Positions 14,540 to 23,569 of a stretch of 35,121 nt of DNA are shown here, piece by piece. The notes under the pieces were generated by a model. It saw only the letters and a program-made list of their open reading frames with translations, searched no databases and was not told where the DNA came from. Position numbers and translations under genes: made by a program. The DNA comes from Paulinella micropora (Eukaryota; Cercozoa; Imbricatea; Euglyphida), in the NCBI GenBank assembly GCA_009731375.1, contig BJOX01000152.1, positions 378,929 to 414,049 on the forward strand, read 5' to 3'. Numbering within the stretch: position 1 is the stretch's first letter; every line of letters begins with the position of its first letter.

Positions 14540-17500
14540 CTATAGACACCGTTTACGCGCGCGGACTCCTTTACCTGGTGGAGGACCTCCAACCAAAGTT
14601 AAGTCTAAGGTAGACTGTTCGAGGACGTCCCAAATTTTGTGAGGGATTGCGCCTTGTGCCAAGTCAAAAGGAATGTCCAGCACCCCTCGTGGTAGTGCTT
14701 GTATGGTCCACGCGGTATGATCTTTATCTGTGGGAGATATGGTATCATCCCATGTCTCAAGTTTCTTGGCGTCTTTATATACTGGAAGGTATTGTCTTAC
14801 TTTAGGATCTTCCACTGGATCCAGACTCCTCCAGAAATGTAAGACTGGTTGTATTATTTGTGCCGCAGTCGAAATTCGATTCGATCGCGTATGGCGTTTG
14901 TGAGGTACTGCCATGACTCTCATGAGATATAAATCTGAGAGCGTGTCATCGGCTACGTGTTGAGCCGCAGGCCTCACCAAGTAAAAAGCGTCTTTGGCCC
15001 ATGAAATATGTCCAATCGCATCTCCTTCTTTCCAACTGGGGTGAACGAGAGTGTCATTGCCCGCGCGAGGGTCTTGATCTCCGTCATCGCTCCCCTCTTG
15101 ATGGACTCCTTGCGAACGTGCCGTCCTTATCGCCTTTCTCGGTCGGTCGTAGATAAGGTCATTTTGCGCTCTCCTTATTTGCGCCTCCGTGAACTTTCCT
15201 TCCGGCACGTTCGACTCCACCCTTTTGCGGGTCTGAGTCCCCGCCGCACTTTTGCGGTCGGTGGCCCGCTTGTTCTCCAGCTCAGCCTCCTCCTTCTCCG
15301 CAATTGGTGCCCTGTAGGCATCCCGTTCCGAGATATCCTCCTGACGGATTGGTGGGACCTCTTTAAAGTCAGCCTCCATCCGTTTGAGTGCTTGATCAAC
15401 GGACTCATCTTCAAGTAGGAAGGGATCATACTTAATCAGCCTTCGTACATTGACTATTTGAACTTTCCCTCTGCCCCTGATTTTATAATTCAAAGGCCCC
15501 ATCTGTTCCATGATCTGGTATGGTCCTTTCCAGTGGATGAACAGCTTCGAGCTGACTCCCTGAGGAACCTGAGGATGATACAGTAGTACAATATCCCCGA
15601 CCTGAAATCTGACTTGATCCAGGTGTGCCTGCCTGACACCTTCAGCATCAGTCTTCCTGCGCTCCGCCTCCCTATGCGCCTGTACTATTTGCTCCGCCTC
15701 CATCTTCGCCCGAAGTCTCACCCCAAACAGCTCATCCTGATCTGCCCATGAATCTTTTGGGTGCAGCAGTGAGGCTGGGATGGCGGGCTCACGCCCATAT
15801 ACCAATTGGTATGGCGAGACGGAACCTTTTGAACCACCTAACGCTGTAGAGGGTAGGCAATTCATAGCAAAGGCAAACGAGGATGCTGCCTCCACCCATG
15901 CCTTTTGGTTCTCCTTCTTCATACAATACATCTTCAGCGCGGCCTTGAGGGGTCTATGCACTCGCTCTATCTTGCCGTTCGCTCTGGGATTATAGGCGGT
16001 GACATATTGCCATGTCATGCCGTAATATGCAAATAGCTTGTCGATGACTTCATTATTAAAGTCAGAGCCTCGATCTGAGCATATTTTTCTCGGCACCCCA
16101 ATCTGTGAGATGATCCTGTCAATCAACGCCTTGGCTGTTGTTTCGCCCGTAACGTCTTTGACTGGGACCACCCATACATAGTTGGTGGCTCTGTCTATGG
16201 CCGTTAGAAGGTATCTGTAACCTTCCGTCGTGACCGGGAAAGGTCCTACATGATCAGTGTGTAAGAACTCGAACATTCCTAAGTGTAAAGGAAAAGTCCC
16301 GATCAGGCCAAAATTCGCCTTCAATGGTGTTTTGGATGTCTTGCATGGGATGCATGCATTGACCTGTTCATCAATATTCTCCTTCATCTTCTTCCACCAG
16401 AATCGTCTCGAAATGAACATATGCGTTCTTTGTCGGCCCGGGTGCGCCAGTAGTGGGCAGTTATGAGCAGCGACAAAAATGATGTGTCTGAATTTCTCAG
16501 GAACCCAGAGAGTCCATTTGTCTGGTTGTGATGCATAGCGCCCGTGTTGGCCTTTGTACCACAAGAGACCGTCTCTCCACCCCATCTCCTTCTGTTGCTC
16601 CTTAATCTCCTTCGTCATTTTCAGCTCGTTCGGGTTCTTGTATAGCTGTATTAGCTCTTTGAACTCCGGATCGAGAGCCTGTTGCTGTCTCCATGCAGTG
16701 GGTGAGGCTATGTGGATAGTCCCATCCTCTAGCTGCACTCCTATCCTCTCAGGGTTTTCGTCTAACTCCTCCTTGTTCTCCTGCGGGGGTTCCGCATATG
16801 CTTCTTGCTTAATCTCTTCTTGTTTTATCTCCGCCTTCATATTCTCATATGCTTCATAGGACCACTCAGCATCCTCGAGGACATGTGCTGTACAACATAT
16901 CCCATGATCCGGACCTTGCGGGCTATGACGTAGACCCGATCGGTTATATCGGACCCCTCTCGCCATCTGCATCGACTCGATATGATGCACTTCGTATGTG
17001 CAGTCTGGGGATAGATCCTCCATTTCTGCTGATGATACGAGAGCTGCCACTTCTGAGTGAAACTCTAGCCTGGAGAGGCTGTCAGCGACAACATTTCGCT
17101 TGCCGGGTAGATGGACCATTGTAAAATTGAAACATGACAAGAATGCCTGCCATCTCGCTAGACGGCCAGTCTGTTCATGATTCATCAGCCATAGTAAATT
17201 CTGGTGATCAGTCCTTACTATAAACTGAGGTCCACCCCATAAATACTCTCTCAACCGTTTGAGGGCCCAGACCACCGCCAGTGCCTCTCTCTGTCTCGTA
17301 CAATAGTTTCGCTCCGCCGAGCACAACTTTCTACTTATAAACATGATCGGGCGCAACTTTTTCTCCTCATCTTCCTGTTGTAAGACTGCGCCGATCGCGA
17401 ACTTTGATGCGTCTGTGTCGACTACGAATTGCTTCGAAAAGTCGGGCATCATCAGCACGAGTCCGCCATCCTTCGGATCTTTGTAGATGAGATCTTTGAG

Positions 17501-20326
17501 CGTGTTGTACGCTTCTAAGGCTTCATCATCCCACTTCTCAAAATCACCGAAGTCGATCATTCTCTCCAACTTAGCCCGAGTTGCACCCCAATTGGGTATG
17601 AACTGGCTGTAATATTGCGCCATCGCAAGAAATGAGTGCAGCTCTGTGCGATTCTTCGGCCTCTGCCGGCTCATGATCTCCTCCCTCTTCTCTTTGGATA
17701 TCGAGACTCTATTGTAAGAGATTTCGTACCCCAAATATGTCACGCTTGTCTTTGCGAGTTGACATTTCTTCAAATTACATTTCAGGCCAAATAGTTTGAT
17801 ACGCCTGAAAATGTCTGTTAGATGGTCGATGTGCTCTTCCATCGTATTGGAGTACACGATAATGTCATCGATGTAACAAAATGCGTACTCTCCCGCCTTC
17901 TGTCCTCTTCTCCTCATGAAACCTCCCTCTGTCTGGTCATCATATTTGCTACTCAGCATGCTTTGCATCGCTTTCTGAAAGAGTCCCGGGGCCTGTTTGA
18001 GTCCCATCGGAAGTACTTTCCACTGATATATCTCCATTCCTACTACAAATGCAGTCAGCCATCTGGACTTTTCATCCAGTGGAATTTGCCAGAAGCCATT
18101 CTTCAGATCAATGACTGAGTATAGCTTGGCGTTCCGCAATACTCGCCTTCCTTCTTCAAGAGTAGGTAATGGATTTCGTTCCTCCTCTAAAATTTTATTG
18201 ACGCGGGCATAGTTAACCGTTAAGCGCCATTCTCCTCCCGGTTTAGGCACCAGTCTCGGTTGGGAAACTATTGGAGATGTCGATCTCTCAATGAAATCCT
18301 CATCGAGTAACTGCCGTGCTTGTTCTTCTGCGATCTTTGCTTCATGTATACTCAGATTTGCCCGTCGTGGCGCCGGTGAAGGCTCAGCACCTGGTATTTT
18401 ACAAATAACCGCGGTGAAGTCTTCCGGCTTGACACCTCCCGCTTGAGGGGGGTCAAAAATCATTTTGTTCGCCTTCAATCTCTCTTTCAAAACCTCTTTC
18501 TCCTTCTCCGTACCTGCTCCTCCTGCCAATTTCTCGTCTATCGCCGCCTTAAACTCCTCCTCTGACATTCTCTTGTGATGCTTGAGGGGTGCTCTGTCCT
18601 CCTCCAAGCCCAACTCTTCTTCTGATATATCGTCCATTCCCGTTTTTTCATATGTGGCAGTGTCTGGTTCGTCGTCCTCCGCCAGACCTACCAACATATC
18701 TATTAATCTCGCATATTGCAACGGAGCTTTTCGGGTGTAGAAACCATCGAAGCATGTGAATGCTTGAGGAATCAATTTCAACTTGTCCTGGTCTCTGAGC
18801 TTCCGCTTGTATGCACTGCTCTGCTCACGAGTCCCGAGACGACAAGCCACCACTAAGTGTTGCTTCCGTGAGGGCACCGGTATCGGATGATCAATAAGCC
18901 GGTCCCGTATCTCCTGCGCCCATATCGCCTTCTCATTGTACGGGAGTATGACCGTATATGGTTTATTATTTTCAAAAAGAGTGCGCAGGCACTTTTTCAC
19001 TTCTGTCAGTGAGCGCGGCCACGTAGGCTCGTCACCCCAGAATTCGGTAATAAAGCTTTTAATATCTTCTGCCGGGATATCAGGGAGTCGTCCCCTTCTC
19101 CTCGGTATAAACTCCTGTCTGTCCTTCTCTTCCACCTTTACGTGAAAGCAATACCCGTTGGTAATATATACATCGGCCCCTGCTCCTTCTTCAAATCTCG
19201 CCAACGATGGGCACCTTTTTCCCATGCATATAATCTCCTCTTTCCTCTTTTCAATGAGATCGTCTATCGACTTTTTATCCCATTGTGTAGAGACTGTAGC
19301 CGTATAGACCTCCGCCTCTCTCTTGTCTGACAGGTTTGAACCATCTTTAGACACCGCGTCCGTTGGCATATATGCCTCATATGCGTGTGTAATGGCCACC
19401 TGTTTCCCTTCCGATGCTACCCCTAGGTGTAGGGCCTCGTATGAGTCAATAGCATGGAGAGAGTCGACAGTATATTCTTCTCCTGGCTCTACGCCGTATA
19501 TGACTCTTTTGGCGGCGCAATCAATCACTACGTTCATTGTCGCCAGTTGGTCGTACGACAAAAGAACAGATCCGTGGTATTCGGGGACAACGTACAAGTC
19601 CACTCGATATACTCGTCCGGATTTCAATTTAAAATTTAAAGTGATGATGCCCGTTATATCCGTCCGACTACTAACTCCTTTCAAGGTGCCAGATGATTTT
19701 TTCATATTAGTTTCTAACCACGCATGGTGTTTCGTAGTAAATTTCCGGCCGACAATATTAATATTCGCCATAGTATCATTACCAACGTTTATAAAGGTAT
19801 TTAATGTTTCACAAAAAAGGTTCGTATAGCATAAAGCGTCTGGCCGGTGACTTTTTAAGGCCAATACAAGGAGCTTGTGTTCTAAAATCTGTATCCTTTT
19901 CTCGAGGTTCGCCTCCTCCTCCCTTTCCGCCGTTTTTGTAATGTCTTTTTGGGTATTGTTCACAGGCGAAGGATGATTGTCCTTGCTTTCTCTGTTTGAG
20001 ACCGTGAGGAGAGGTTGATGTCCTCCATCCTCCTTGTCTATTGTCTGTCTCGGCAAGTTGATAAGATTAACTGCCGGTTCTATTCTTACTTTCTTCGGCT
20101 GTGGCTGCGACAGGCCCGCCTGCTTTCTCTTTGCCAGCGCTTTACTCGCCTGCCTATTAGCAGCATGCACTGTTTGTTGTCGTGATGGGTGTACTGGTAT
20201 TGTACTACCTTTGAGTTGGTCTGTGGCCTGCTGTGGGCTCTTAGACTCACTGGTACCCTTGGTTGGGACCTGCACAACGGTGTATCGTGCAATGCATGTT
20301 GTTCTGTTTTCTCCCTCCTTCTCTAG
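14540..20326 (-). CDS. pol: Pol polyprotein: protease, reverse transcriptase, RNase H, integrase
   Basis: The frame opens directly after the Gag TGA (20327-20329) with no ATG nearby, so it is probably made as a Gag-Pol readthrough product. Numbering from the GTG at 20275: a retropepsin-like domain at about 150-250 has D167-T-M in place of D-T/S-G, with a later SVLLSYDQL block that matches the usual ILG.D.L region. Reverse transcriptase at about 645-850 has D723 (VIDLKNGF) and Y801-I-D-D804. RNase H has D955, E997, D1023 and D1065. Integrase has a zinc domain H1271-x6-H1278-x29-C1308-x2-C1311 and the triad D1341, D1401, E1437, which is DD35E spacing. A GPY motif lies at 1584-1586. About 320 further residues follow with no chromodomain that I recognise. 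Between protease and RT is an unusually long spacer of about 350 residues. All catalytic RT, RNase H and integrase residues are intact, so the protein may be active. It would act in virus-like particles and the nucleus. Confidence 0.95.
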   Translation of the reverse strand, partial: LEKEGENRTTCIARYTVVQVPTKGTSESKSPQQATDQLKGSTIPVHPSRQQTVHAANRQASKALAKRKQAGLSQPQPKKVRIEPAVNLINLPRQTIDKEDGGHQPLLTVSNRESKDNHPSPVNNTQKDITKTAEREEEANLEKRIQILEHKLLVLALKSHRPDALCYTNLFCETLNTFINVGNDTMANINIVGRKFTTKHHAWLETNMKKSSGTLKGVSSRTDITGIITLNFKLKSGRVYRVDLYVVPEYHGSVLLSYDQLATMNVVIDCAAKRVIYGVEPGEEYTVDSLHAIDSYEALHLGVASEGKQVAITHAYEAYMPTDAVSKDGSNLSDKREAEVYTATVSTQWDKKSIDDLIEKRKEEIICMGKRCPSLARFEEGAGADVYITNGYCFHVKVEEKDRQEFIPRRRGRLPDIPAEDIKSFITEFWGDEPTWPRSLTEVKKCLRTLFENNKPYTVILPYNEKAIWAQEIRDRLIDHPIPVPSRKQHLVVACRLGTREQSSAYKRKLRDQDKLKLIPQAFTCFDGFYTRKAPLQYARLIDMLVGLAEDDEPDTATYEKTGMDDISEEELGLEEDRAPLKHHKRMSEEEFKAAIDEKLAGGAGTEKEKEVLKERLKANKMIFDPPQAGGVKPEDFTAVICKIPGAEPSPAPRRANLSIHEAKIAEEQARQLLDEDFIERSTSPIVSQPRLVPKPGGEWRLTVNYARVNKILEEERNPLPTLEEGRRVLRNAKLYSVIDLKNGFWQIPLDEKSRWLTAFVVGMEIYQWKVLPMGLKQAPGLFQKAMQSMLSSKYDDQTEGGFMRRRGQKAGEYAFCYIDDIIVYSNTMEEHIDHLTDIFRRIKLFGLKCNLKKCQLAKTSVTYLGYEISYNRVSISKEKREEIMSRQRPKNRTELHSFLAMAQYYSQFIPNWGATRAKLERMIDFGDFEKWDDEALEAYNTLKDLIYKDPKDGGLVLMMPDFSKQFVVDTDASKFAIGAVLQQEDEEKKLRPIMFISRKLCSAERNYCTRQREALAVVWALKRLREYLWGGPQFIVRTDHQNLLWLMNHEQTGRLARWQAFLSCFNFTMVHLPGKRNVVADSLSRLEFHSEVAALVSSAEMEDLSPDCTYEVHHIESMQMARGVRYNRSGLRHSPQGPDHGICCTAHVLEDAEWSYEAYENMKAEIKQEEIKQEAYAEPPQENKEELDENPERIGVQLEDGTIHIASPTAWRQQQALDPEFKELIQLYKNPNELKMTKEIKEQQKEMGWRDGLLWYKGQHGRYASQPDKWTLWVPEKFRHIIFVAAHNCPLLAHPGRQRTHMFISRRFWWKKMKENIDEQVNACIPCKTSKTPLKANFGLIGTFPLHLGMFEFLHTDHVGPFPVTTEGYRYLLTAIDRATNYVWVVPVKDVTGETTAKALIDRIISQIGVPRKICSDRGSDFNNEVIDKLFAYYGMTWQYVTAYNPRANGKIERVHRPLKAALKMYCMKKENQKAWVEAASSFAFAMNCLPSTALGGSKGSVSPYQLVYGREPAIPASLLHPKDSWADQDELFGVRLRAKMEAEQIVQAHREAERRKTDAEGVRQAHLDQVRFQVGDIVLLYHPQVPQGVSSKLFIHWKGPYQIMEQMGPLNYKIRGRGKVQIVNVRRLIKYDPFLLEDESVDQALKRMEADFKEVPPIRQEDISERDAYRAPIAEKEEAELENKRATDRKSAAGTQTRKRVESNVPEGKFTEAQIRRAQNDLIYDRPRKAIRTARSQGVHQEGSDDGDQDPRAGNDTLVHPSWKEGDAIGHISWAKDAFYLVRPAAQHVADDTLSDLYLMRVMAVPHKRHTRSNRISTAAQIIQPVLHFWRSLDPVEDPKVRQYLPVYKDAKKLETWDDTISPTDKDHTAWTIQALPRGVLDIPFDLAQGAIPHKIWDVLEQSTLDLTLVGGPPPGKGVRARKRCL

Positions 20327-20332
20327 TCATTG
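20318..20332 (-). promoter_or_regulatory. Leaky stop codon between Gag and Pol (readthrough site)
   Basis: The sense strand reads CAA TGA CTA GAG, with Gag and Pol in the same frame on either side. UGA followed by CUA (and G) is an established high-readthrough context in animal and viral mRNAs. About 35 bases downstream a small stem TGCAC/GTGCA (20291-20287 with 20275-20271, 11-base loop) could form. A stop mutation in a former single ORF is the alternative. Confidence 0.7.
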
Positions 20333-22723
20333 GACTACCTCAAATCTGTTACCTGAGTCGGCATCAGTGTCGGTAGTGGTTGCGCCTGATGTCGCATAGG
20401 CCTGTGGTGCTGAGGAACTCGAGCTTGAGCTCGAGCCGTCTGCCCAGCCCCCATCTCTGTGGTACGGGCGCTCTGCGCTGCCGTATCCACCTCGGCCAAC
20501 CCATCTTCCTCCTCCTCTACCTTGAAATACACCTCTTCCTCCTCCTCTTCTCACAAATCCTCTCTCCCCCCCGCGAGTGTATGTGCCTCGTGCGAAAGGG
20601 GCTCCTCCTCCTCGATTGATTCCTCTCCCTCCTCCTCTTCCTCGTGTTCCACCTCTTCCTCTACTTGCGGCTTCTATGGCTGCCGTCTTCTGATCATCTC
20701 TAGCGAAAAGAGAATTGATCGCGTCAGCTAGTTCGTGGTCATGGTCCGCGACATCCTGTAATTTCCACCCCTGATCCTTGCGCAGTCGGCGCAGAACGGC
20801 GACGGTGTTGGTTTCGTCCGACCGTACGTTCTTGAGGAGTGTGTTTCGGATGCGGGTGTCCTCGACATCGTGGTTGTACGGGCATTTCTTATTTGTGTGT
20901 TTGAAGCATTGTGCCCGTGCCCACCAACGAATACAAGGTGTGTTAGCTTCACGACTGTTCTCTCTTGGTCGCTTTCCTAGAGATCGTTGCGTATGTGCGG
21001 CTTGCGGTTGAGCAGAAGCCGATGCAGAACCGATCAAGGATGCTGTCTGGCTGTCGAGCCTCTGACAAGCGGTCATTACTTCGGTCCACAACATTTTTGG
21101 GCTCACGGCCTTAGTCGTGGCCTCAAAGACGCTCATCTCCAAAAAGTTCAAGTGCTTTACCTTGTCGAAGGTTTTGCAGTCTTGCATGAGCAGTGTGAGC
21201 TTATTTTTGTTGTAGACGTGCAAAGCACTGAGGAAATATAGGAGTATGGCTTTGTGGTTATAAAAGAGAGTGTACTGGGTGCCCACATTTGTTAAGACAG
21301 ATGCAAGCTGAGTGACAGACTGCAACTGCTCCGATACTAAGTCGAAAATTTCAAACCCAATCAATGTGCCAGTGCACAAGTGTTGGTATCCACTTGCCTT
21401 AAAGTATCGAATGAGGGCAGCAATGGCCAGAGTACAACTCATCTCTGCATGTCCACCTTTCCTTGCTAGCTCCTCCTCTCCTCTGTACTTCTCGTAAGTT
21501 ATACGATCAAAACCAGCTCCAAGGAGGGATCGATCACAGAGATGTTCTAGGACTTCATACTCCTGCTCCACCTCACACTGGTTTTGCTGGAAGCATCTGT
21601 CCATCTCATTGAGCTTAGTCATGAGGGTCTTCTCTGTGTCAGCCTCATTGGCAGTGATAGCATAGAGCTTAAGGCCCCCTCCCCCAATTTTGATTTTAGC
21701 TAGGGCTGCCTGCAGCGCCTGCTTTTTCTTCTGGGAGTCAGTCAAGTTAATTACTGTTCCTCCCCCTTGGGGTCCTCCTCCTGTGGGTCCTCCTCCTGCT
21801 TTCTTGGGAGCTGGGTTAGATGTGGTAGGTGGAGCCGTTGGCTGTGGAGCCACCCGTGCTACTGCCATTGCCACAGCTATCTTCTCCTTCTGCTCCTTCT
21901 CCTCTTTCTGTCTCGTCTCTTCTTCTTTCACCTGTCGTGCTAGATGAGTCACGAACTGTGCAAGCCCTGTGGCACTAGAGAGGAAGTGTGCCTTTTCTCT
22001 CATGGAAGACTTATCAGCTCTGTTATTATTTGGGATTGTTGTGAGAGGGCCTTTAATGAGAGTGTGATTCTTCGTGTGGGCCCATTGTTTCCATGTTGGT
22101 TTTTGCTCCTTCCCCTCAAAGAGGCCCCTATGGAGTTGTGTGAGGCGTTCAAGCACCTGACAAGACTGGTCAACCTCCTCGTAAACAGGATGTTGACTTG
22201 TGTTGTCTTTCAGTGCTTTGTACATTTCGTTGTAAGCCCCTGTGAAGGCAGTTACAAAAGCCTCAAGGGCAAACTCAATGCCACTTTGGTTTCTACCTTC
22301 GAACTTTCTTTCTAGATTCTTGATATCAGTGGGGACACCACAGACAGACAGCCATGCTGCAGTTGTGCGTTTATTTTTCCACTGTATGTTTGTGCGTTCA
22401 TAAAATTCCGCAACGAGTACAGCAGCGTAGAGTGTTGCAGATATGTCGTATATGTCGCACAAAGTAAGAGCGTCGCCATACTTGATATCCTGCAATGGCA
22501 CTCTTTCGTGCTCAAACCTCACTTTGTTGAAGAGAGGCTTCGCAAGGCAGGGAATTTCGATCAGGAAGTTGCTTTGACCTTGTCCTGGTCTATTCCTTTT
22601 CTCGTAAGGAATGTAGATGTGTGTTTTATAATAGGTTGGGTAGTTAAGGAAGAAGGACTCTTCATCATCATATGTAGCCAACTGTTCCCATGTATTTGGG
22701 ATATTCTGGCCAACATCCTCCAT
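20327..22723 (-). CDS. gag: Gag-like structural protein with CCCH zinc finger and RGG box
   Basis: A 798-residue frame starting at an ATG and ending at the TGA shared with Pol. It should form the particle and bind element RNA. The first 280 residues are a largely helical, uncharacterised region. At about 295-325 there is a Pro/Gly-rich linker. Residues about 330-590 look like a second capsid-type helical region. A zinc finger follows with C597-x8-C606-x7-C614-x3-H618, which is CCCH-like and not the CCHC knuckle usual in Gag. Residues about 686-750 are rich in RGG/RG, typical of RNA-binding tails, and a Ser run precedes the end. Assignment as Gag rests on position, order before Pol, and the RNA-binding C-terminus. 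I recognise no capsid signature by sequence. Its ATG lies in a GA repeat overlapped by an upstream ORF, so the true start may be further upstream. Confidence 0.85.
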   Translation of the reverse strand: MEDVGQNIPNTWEQLATYDDEESFFLNYPTYYKTHIYIPYEKRNRPGQGQSNFLIEIPCLAKPLFNKVRFEHERVPLQDIKYGDALTLCDIYDISATLYAAVLVAEFYERTNIQWKNKRTTAAWLSVCGVPTDIKNLERKFEGRNQSGIEFALEAFVTAFTGAYNEMYKALKDNTSQHPVYEEVDQSCQVLERLTQLHRGLFEGKEQKPTWKQWAHTKNHTLIKGPLTTIPNNNRADKSSMREKAHFLSSATGLAQFVTHLARQVKEEETRQKEEKEQKEKIAVAMAVARVAPQPTAPPTTSNPAPKKAGGGPTGGGPQGGGTVINLTDSQKKKQALQAALAKIKIGGGGLKLYAITANEADTEKTLMTKLNEMDRCFQQNQCEVEQEYEVLEHLCDRSLLGAGFDRITYEKYRGEEELARKGGHAEMSCTLAIAALIRYFKASGYQHLCTGTLIGFEIFDLVSEQLQSVTQLASVLTNVGTQYTLFYNHKAILLYFLSALHVYNKNKLTLLMQDCKTFDKVKHLNFLEMSVFEATTKAVSPKMLWTEVMTACQRLDSQTASLIGSASASAQPQAAHTQRSLGKRPRENSREANTPCIRWWARAQCFKHTNKKCPYNHDVEDTRIRNTLLKNVRSDETNTVAVLRRLRKDQGWKLQDVADHDHELADAINSLFARDDQKTAAIEAASRGRGGTRGRGGGRGINRGGGAPFARGTYTRGGERGFVRRGGGRGVFQGRGGGRWVGRGGYGSAERPYHRDGGWADGSSSSSSSSAPQAYATSGATTTDTDADSGNRFEVVQ

Positions 22724-22958
22724 CTCTCTCTCTCTCTGCCTCTGTCAATGGAGATCCTCCAGTCTGACCTGCACTCGCTTCTTGTGCATTACCCCCCCCC
22801 CCTGTCGACTCTACATCGGCTGTATACGTATACTCCTCTCTCTCCTCTCCATCTCTATCCCCCCTCTCTTCTGAGTACTGAGTCTCCTGCTCCTCTCCTC
22901 CCTCACTAGGACCATAATCAGTTGGTGTCACACCAGCCTGCTCATTCTCGTCTTCCAT
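22668..22958 (-). CDS. Acidic upstream ORF overlapping the start of Gag
   Basis: 96 codons from an ATG at 22958. The product is acidic and rich in Glu, Gly and Ser, and begins MEDENEQAG. It overlaps the Gag ATG by 56 bases in another frame, and the crossing point is a GA repeat (about 22720-22736) that codes for Arg/Glu in both frames. Loss of one GA dinucleotide would exactly account for the offset. It may therefore be the true N-terminus of Gag, separated by a microsatellite indel or by +1 frameshifting. It could also be an independent upstream ORF. Little else can be said about its function. Confidence 0.55.
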   Translation of the reverse strand: MEDENEQAGVTPTDYGPSEGGEEQETQYSEERGDRDGEEREEYTYTADVESTGGGGNAQEASAGQTGGSPLTEAERERDGGCWPEYPKYMGTVGYI

Positions 22959-23549
22959 CTTATGTTATGAGATTCACGTCTGCTTTTTTTTTCTTCTTTT
23001 TTTCCTCTGTTATTCTTATCACTCTATGCAACCTTCTTCTCCTTCTTCCTTTTCTCTGTTGAAATAGTTCTGGGGCGTCAGGCCCTACACAGAGATAACG
23101 ATAGTTTGGTCAAAAGAGCTGTTTTGTAGAAGTCAGTCTGTCGTCGGACAGTGCTTCGATATTTGTCTTGCTCTTGTGTGAGAGATGCCAGTGTAATCTC
23201 CTCTGGTTTCTGCAGAGAAAATGTAAGGAAAATGGTGCAGAACAGAGAGTGGGAGTGCTTTGCTCGTTTCTCCTCTGTCTGTGTGTTTGTCTGATGTTTG
23301 TTTCACACTTGTCCTACTTGGCTTTATGCAAGCAGCAAGAGGGAGTGGAGTAGGTGTGTTCTGGTGTCTTGTAAAACACAAGGCCTAAAGGTTATGTCAG
23401 CTTGTGACAAATCGATTGCTTGTTTGTAAGTTTTTTCTTTGAGGATGAGTAGGAGTGTTTGTTTTCGTCTGATGTCTGTGAGACAGATCAGCGAAAAATG
23501 AATTTGTGCTTATCTGATGTCTGTACGACAGATCAGAAAAGAAATCAGC
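22959..23549 (-). other. 5' leader of the retrotransposon
   Basis: About 590 bases between the primer-binding site and the first ATG of the element. The sense strand is purine-rich near the ORF (a run of A/G at about 22985-23020). Short ORFs are not supported. Two tandem hairpins near the PBS are listed separately. A further small hairpin CTGTC-GTCG-GACAG lies at about 23138-23151. Confidence 0.6.
23469..23536 (-). promoter_or_regulatory. Two tandem stem-loops downstream of the primer-binding site
   Basis: 23469-23491 and 23514-23536 each read CTGATGTCTGT-nnn-ACAGATCAG on the plus strand. This is a 9-bp stem with a two-base bulge and a three-base loop (GAG in one, ACG in the other). Stems are identical and only the loops differ. 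Location just past the PBS is where retroelements keep packaging or dimerisation signals. That role is inference. Confidence 0.55.
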
Positions 23550-23567
23550 CTTTAGCTATGGACTCCA
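23550..23567 (-). promoter_or_regulatory. Primer-binding site
   Basis: Two bases after the 5' LTR end (..AGTACA TT) the sense strand reads TGGAGTCCATAGCTAAAG. It starts with the TGG expected from pairing to a tRNA CCA end. The matching tRNA would have U before CCA. I cannot say which tRNA it is. Confidence 0.7.
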
Positions 23568-23569
23568 AA

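Noticed and set aside
15200-15520. Chromodomain at the integrase C-terminus
   Set aside because: The aromatic cage pattern of a chromodomain is not visible there. Only the GPY motif is clear.
19323-19829. Plus-strand frame of 168 codons, and others at 15008-15418, 17822-18118 and 22508-22909
   Set aside because: All are antisense to the Pol or Gag frames, which have full domain support.
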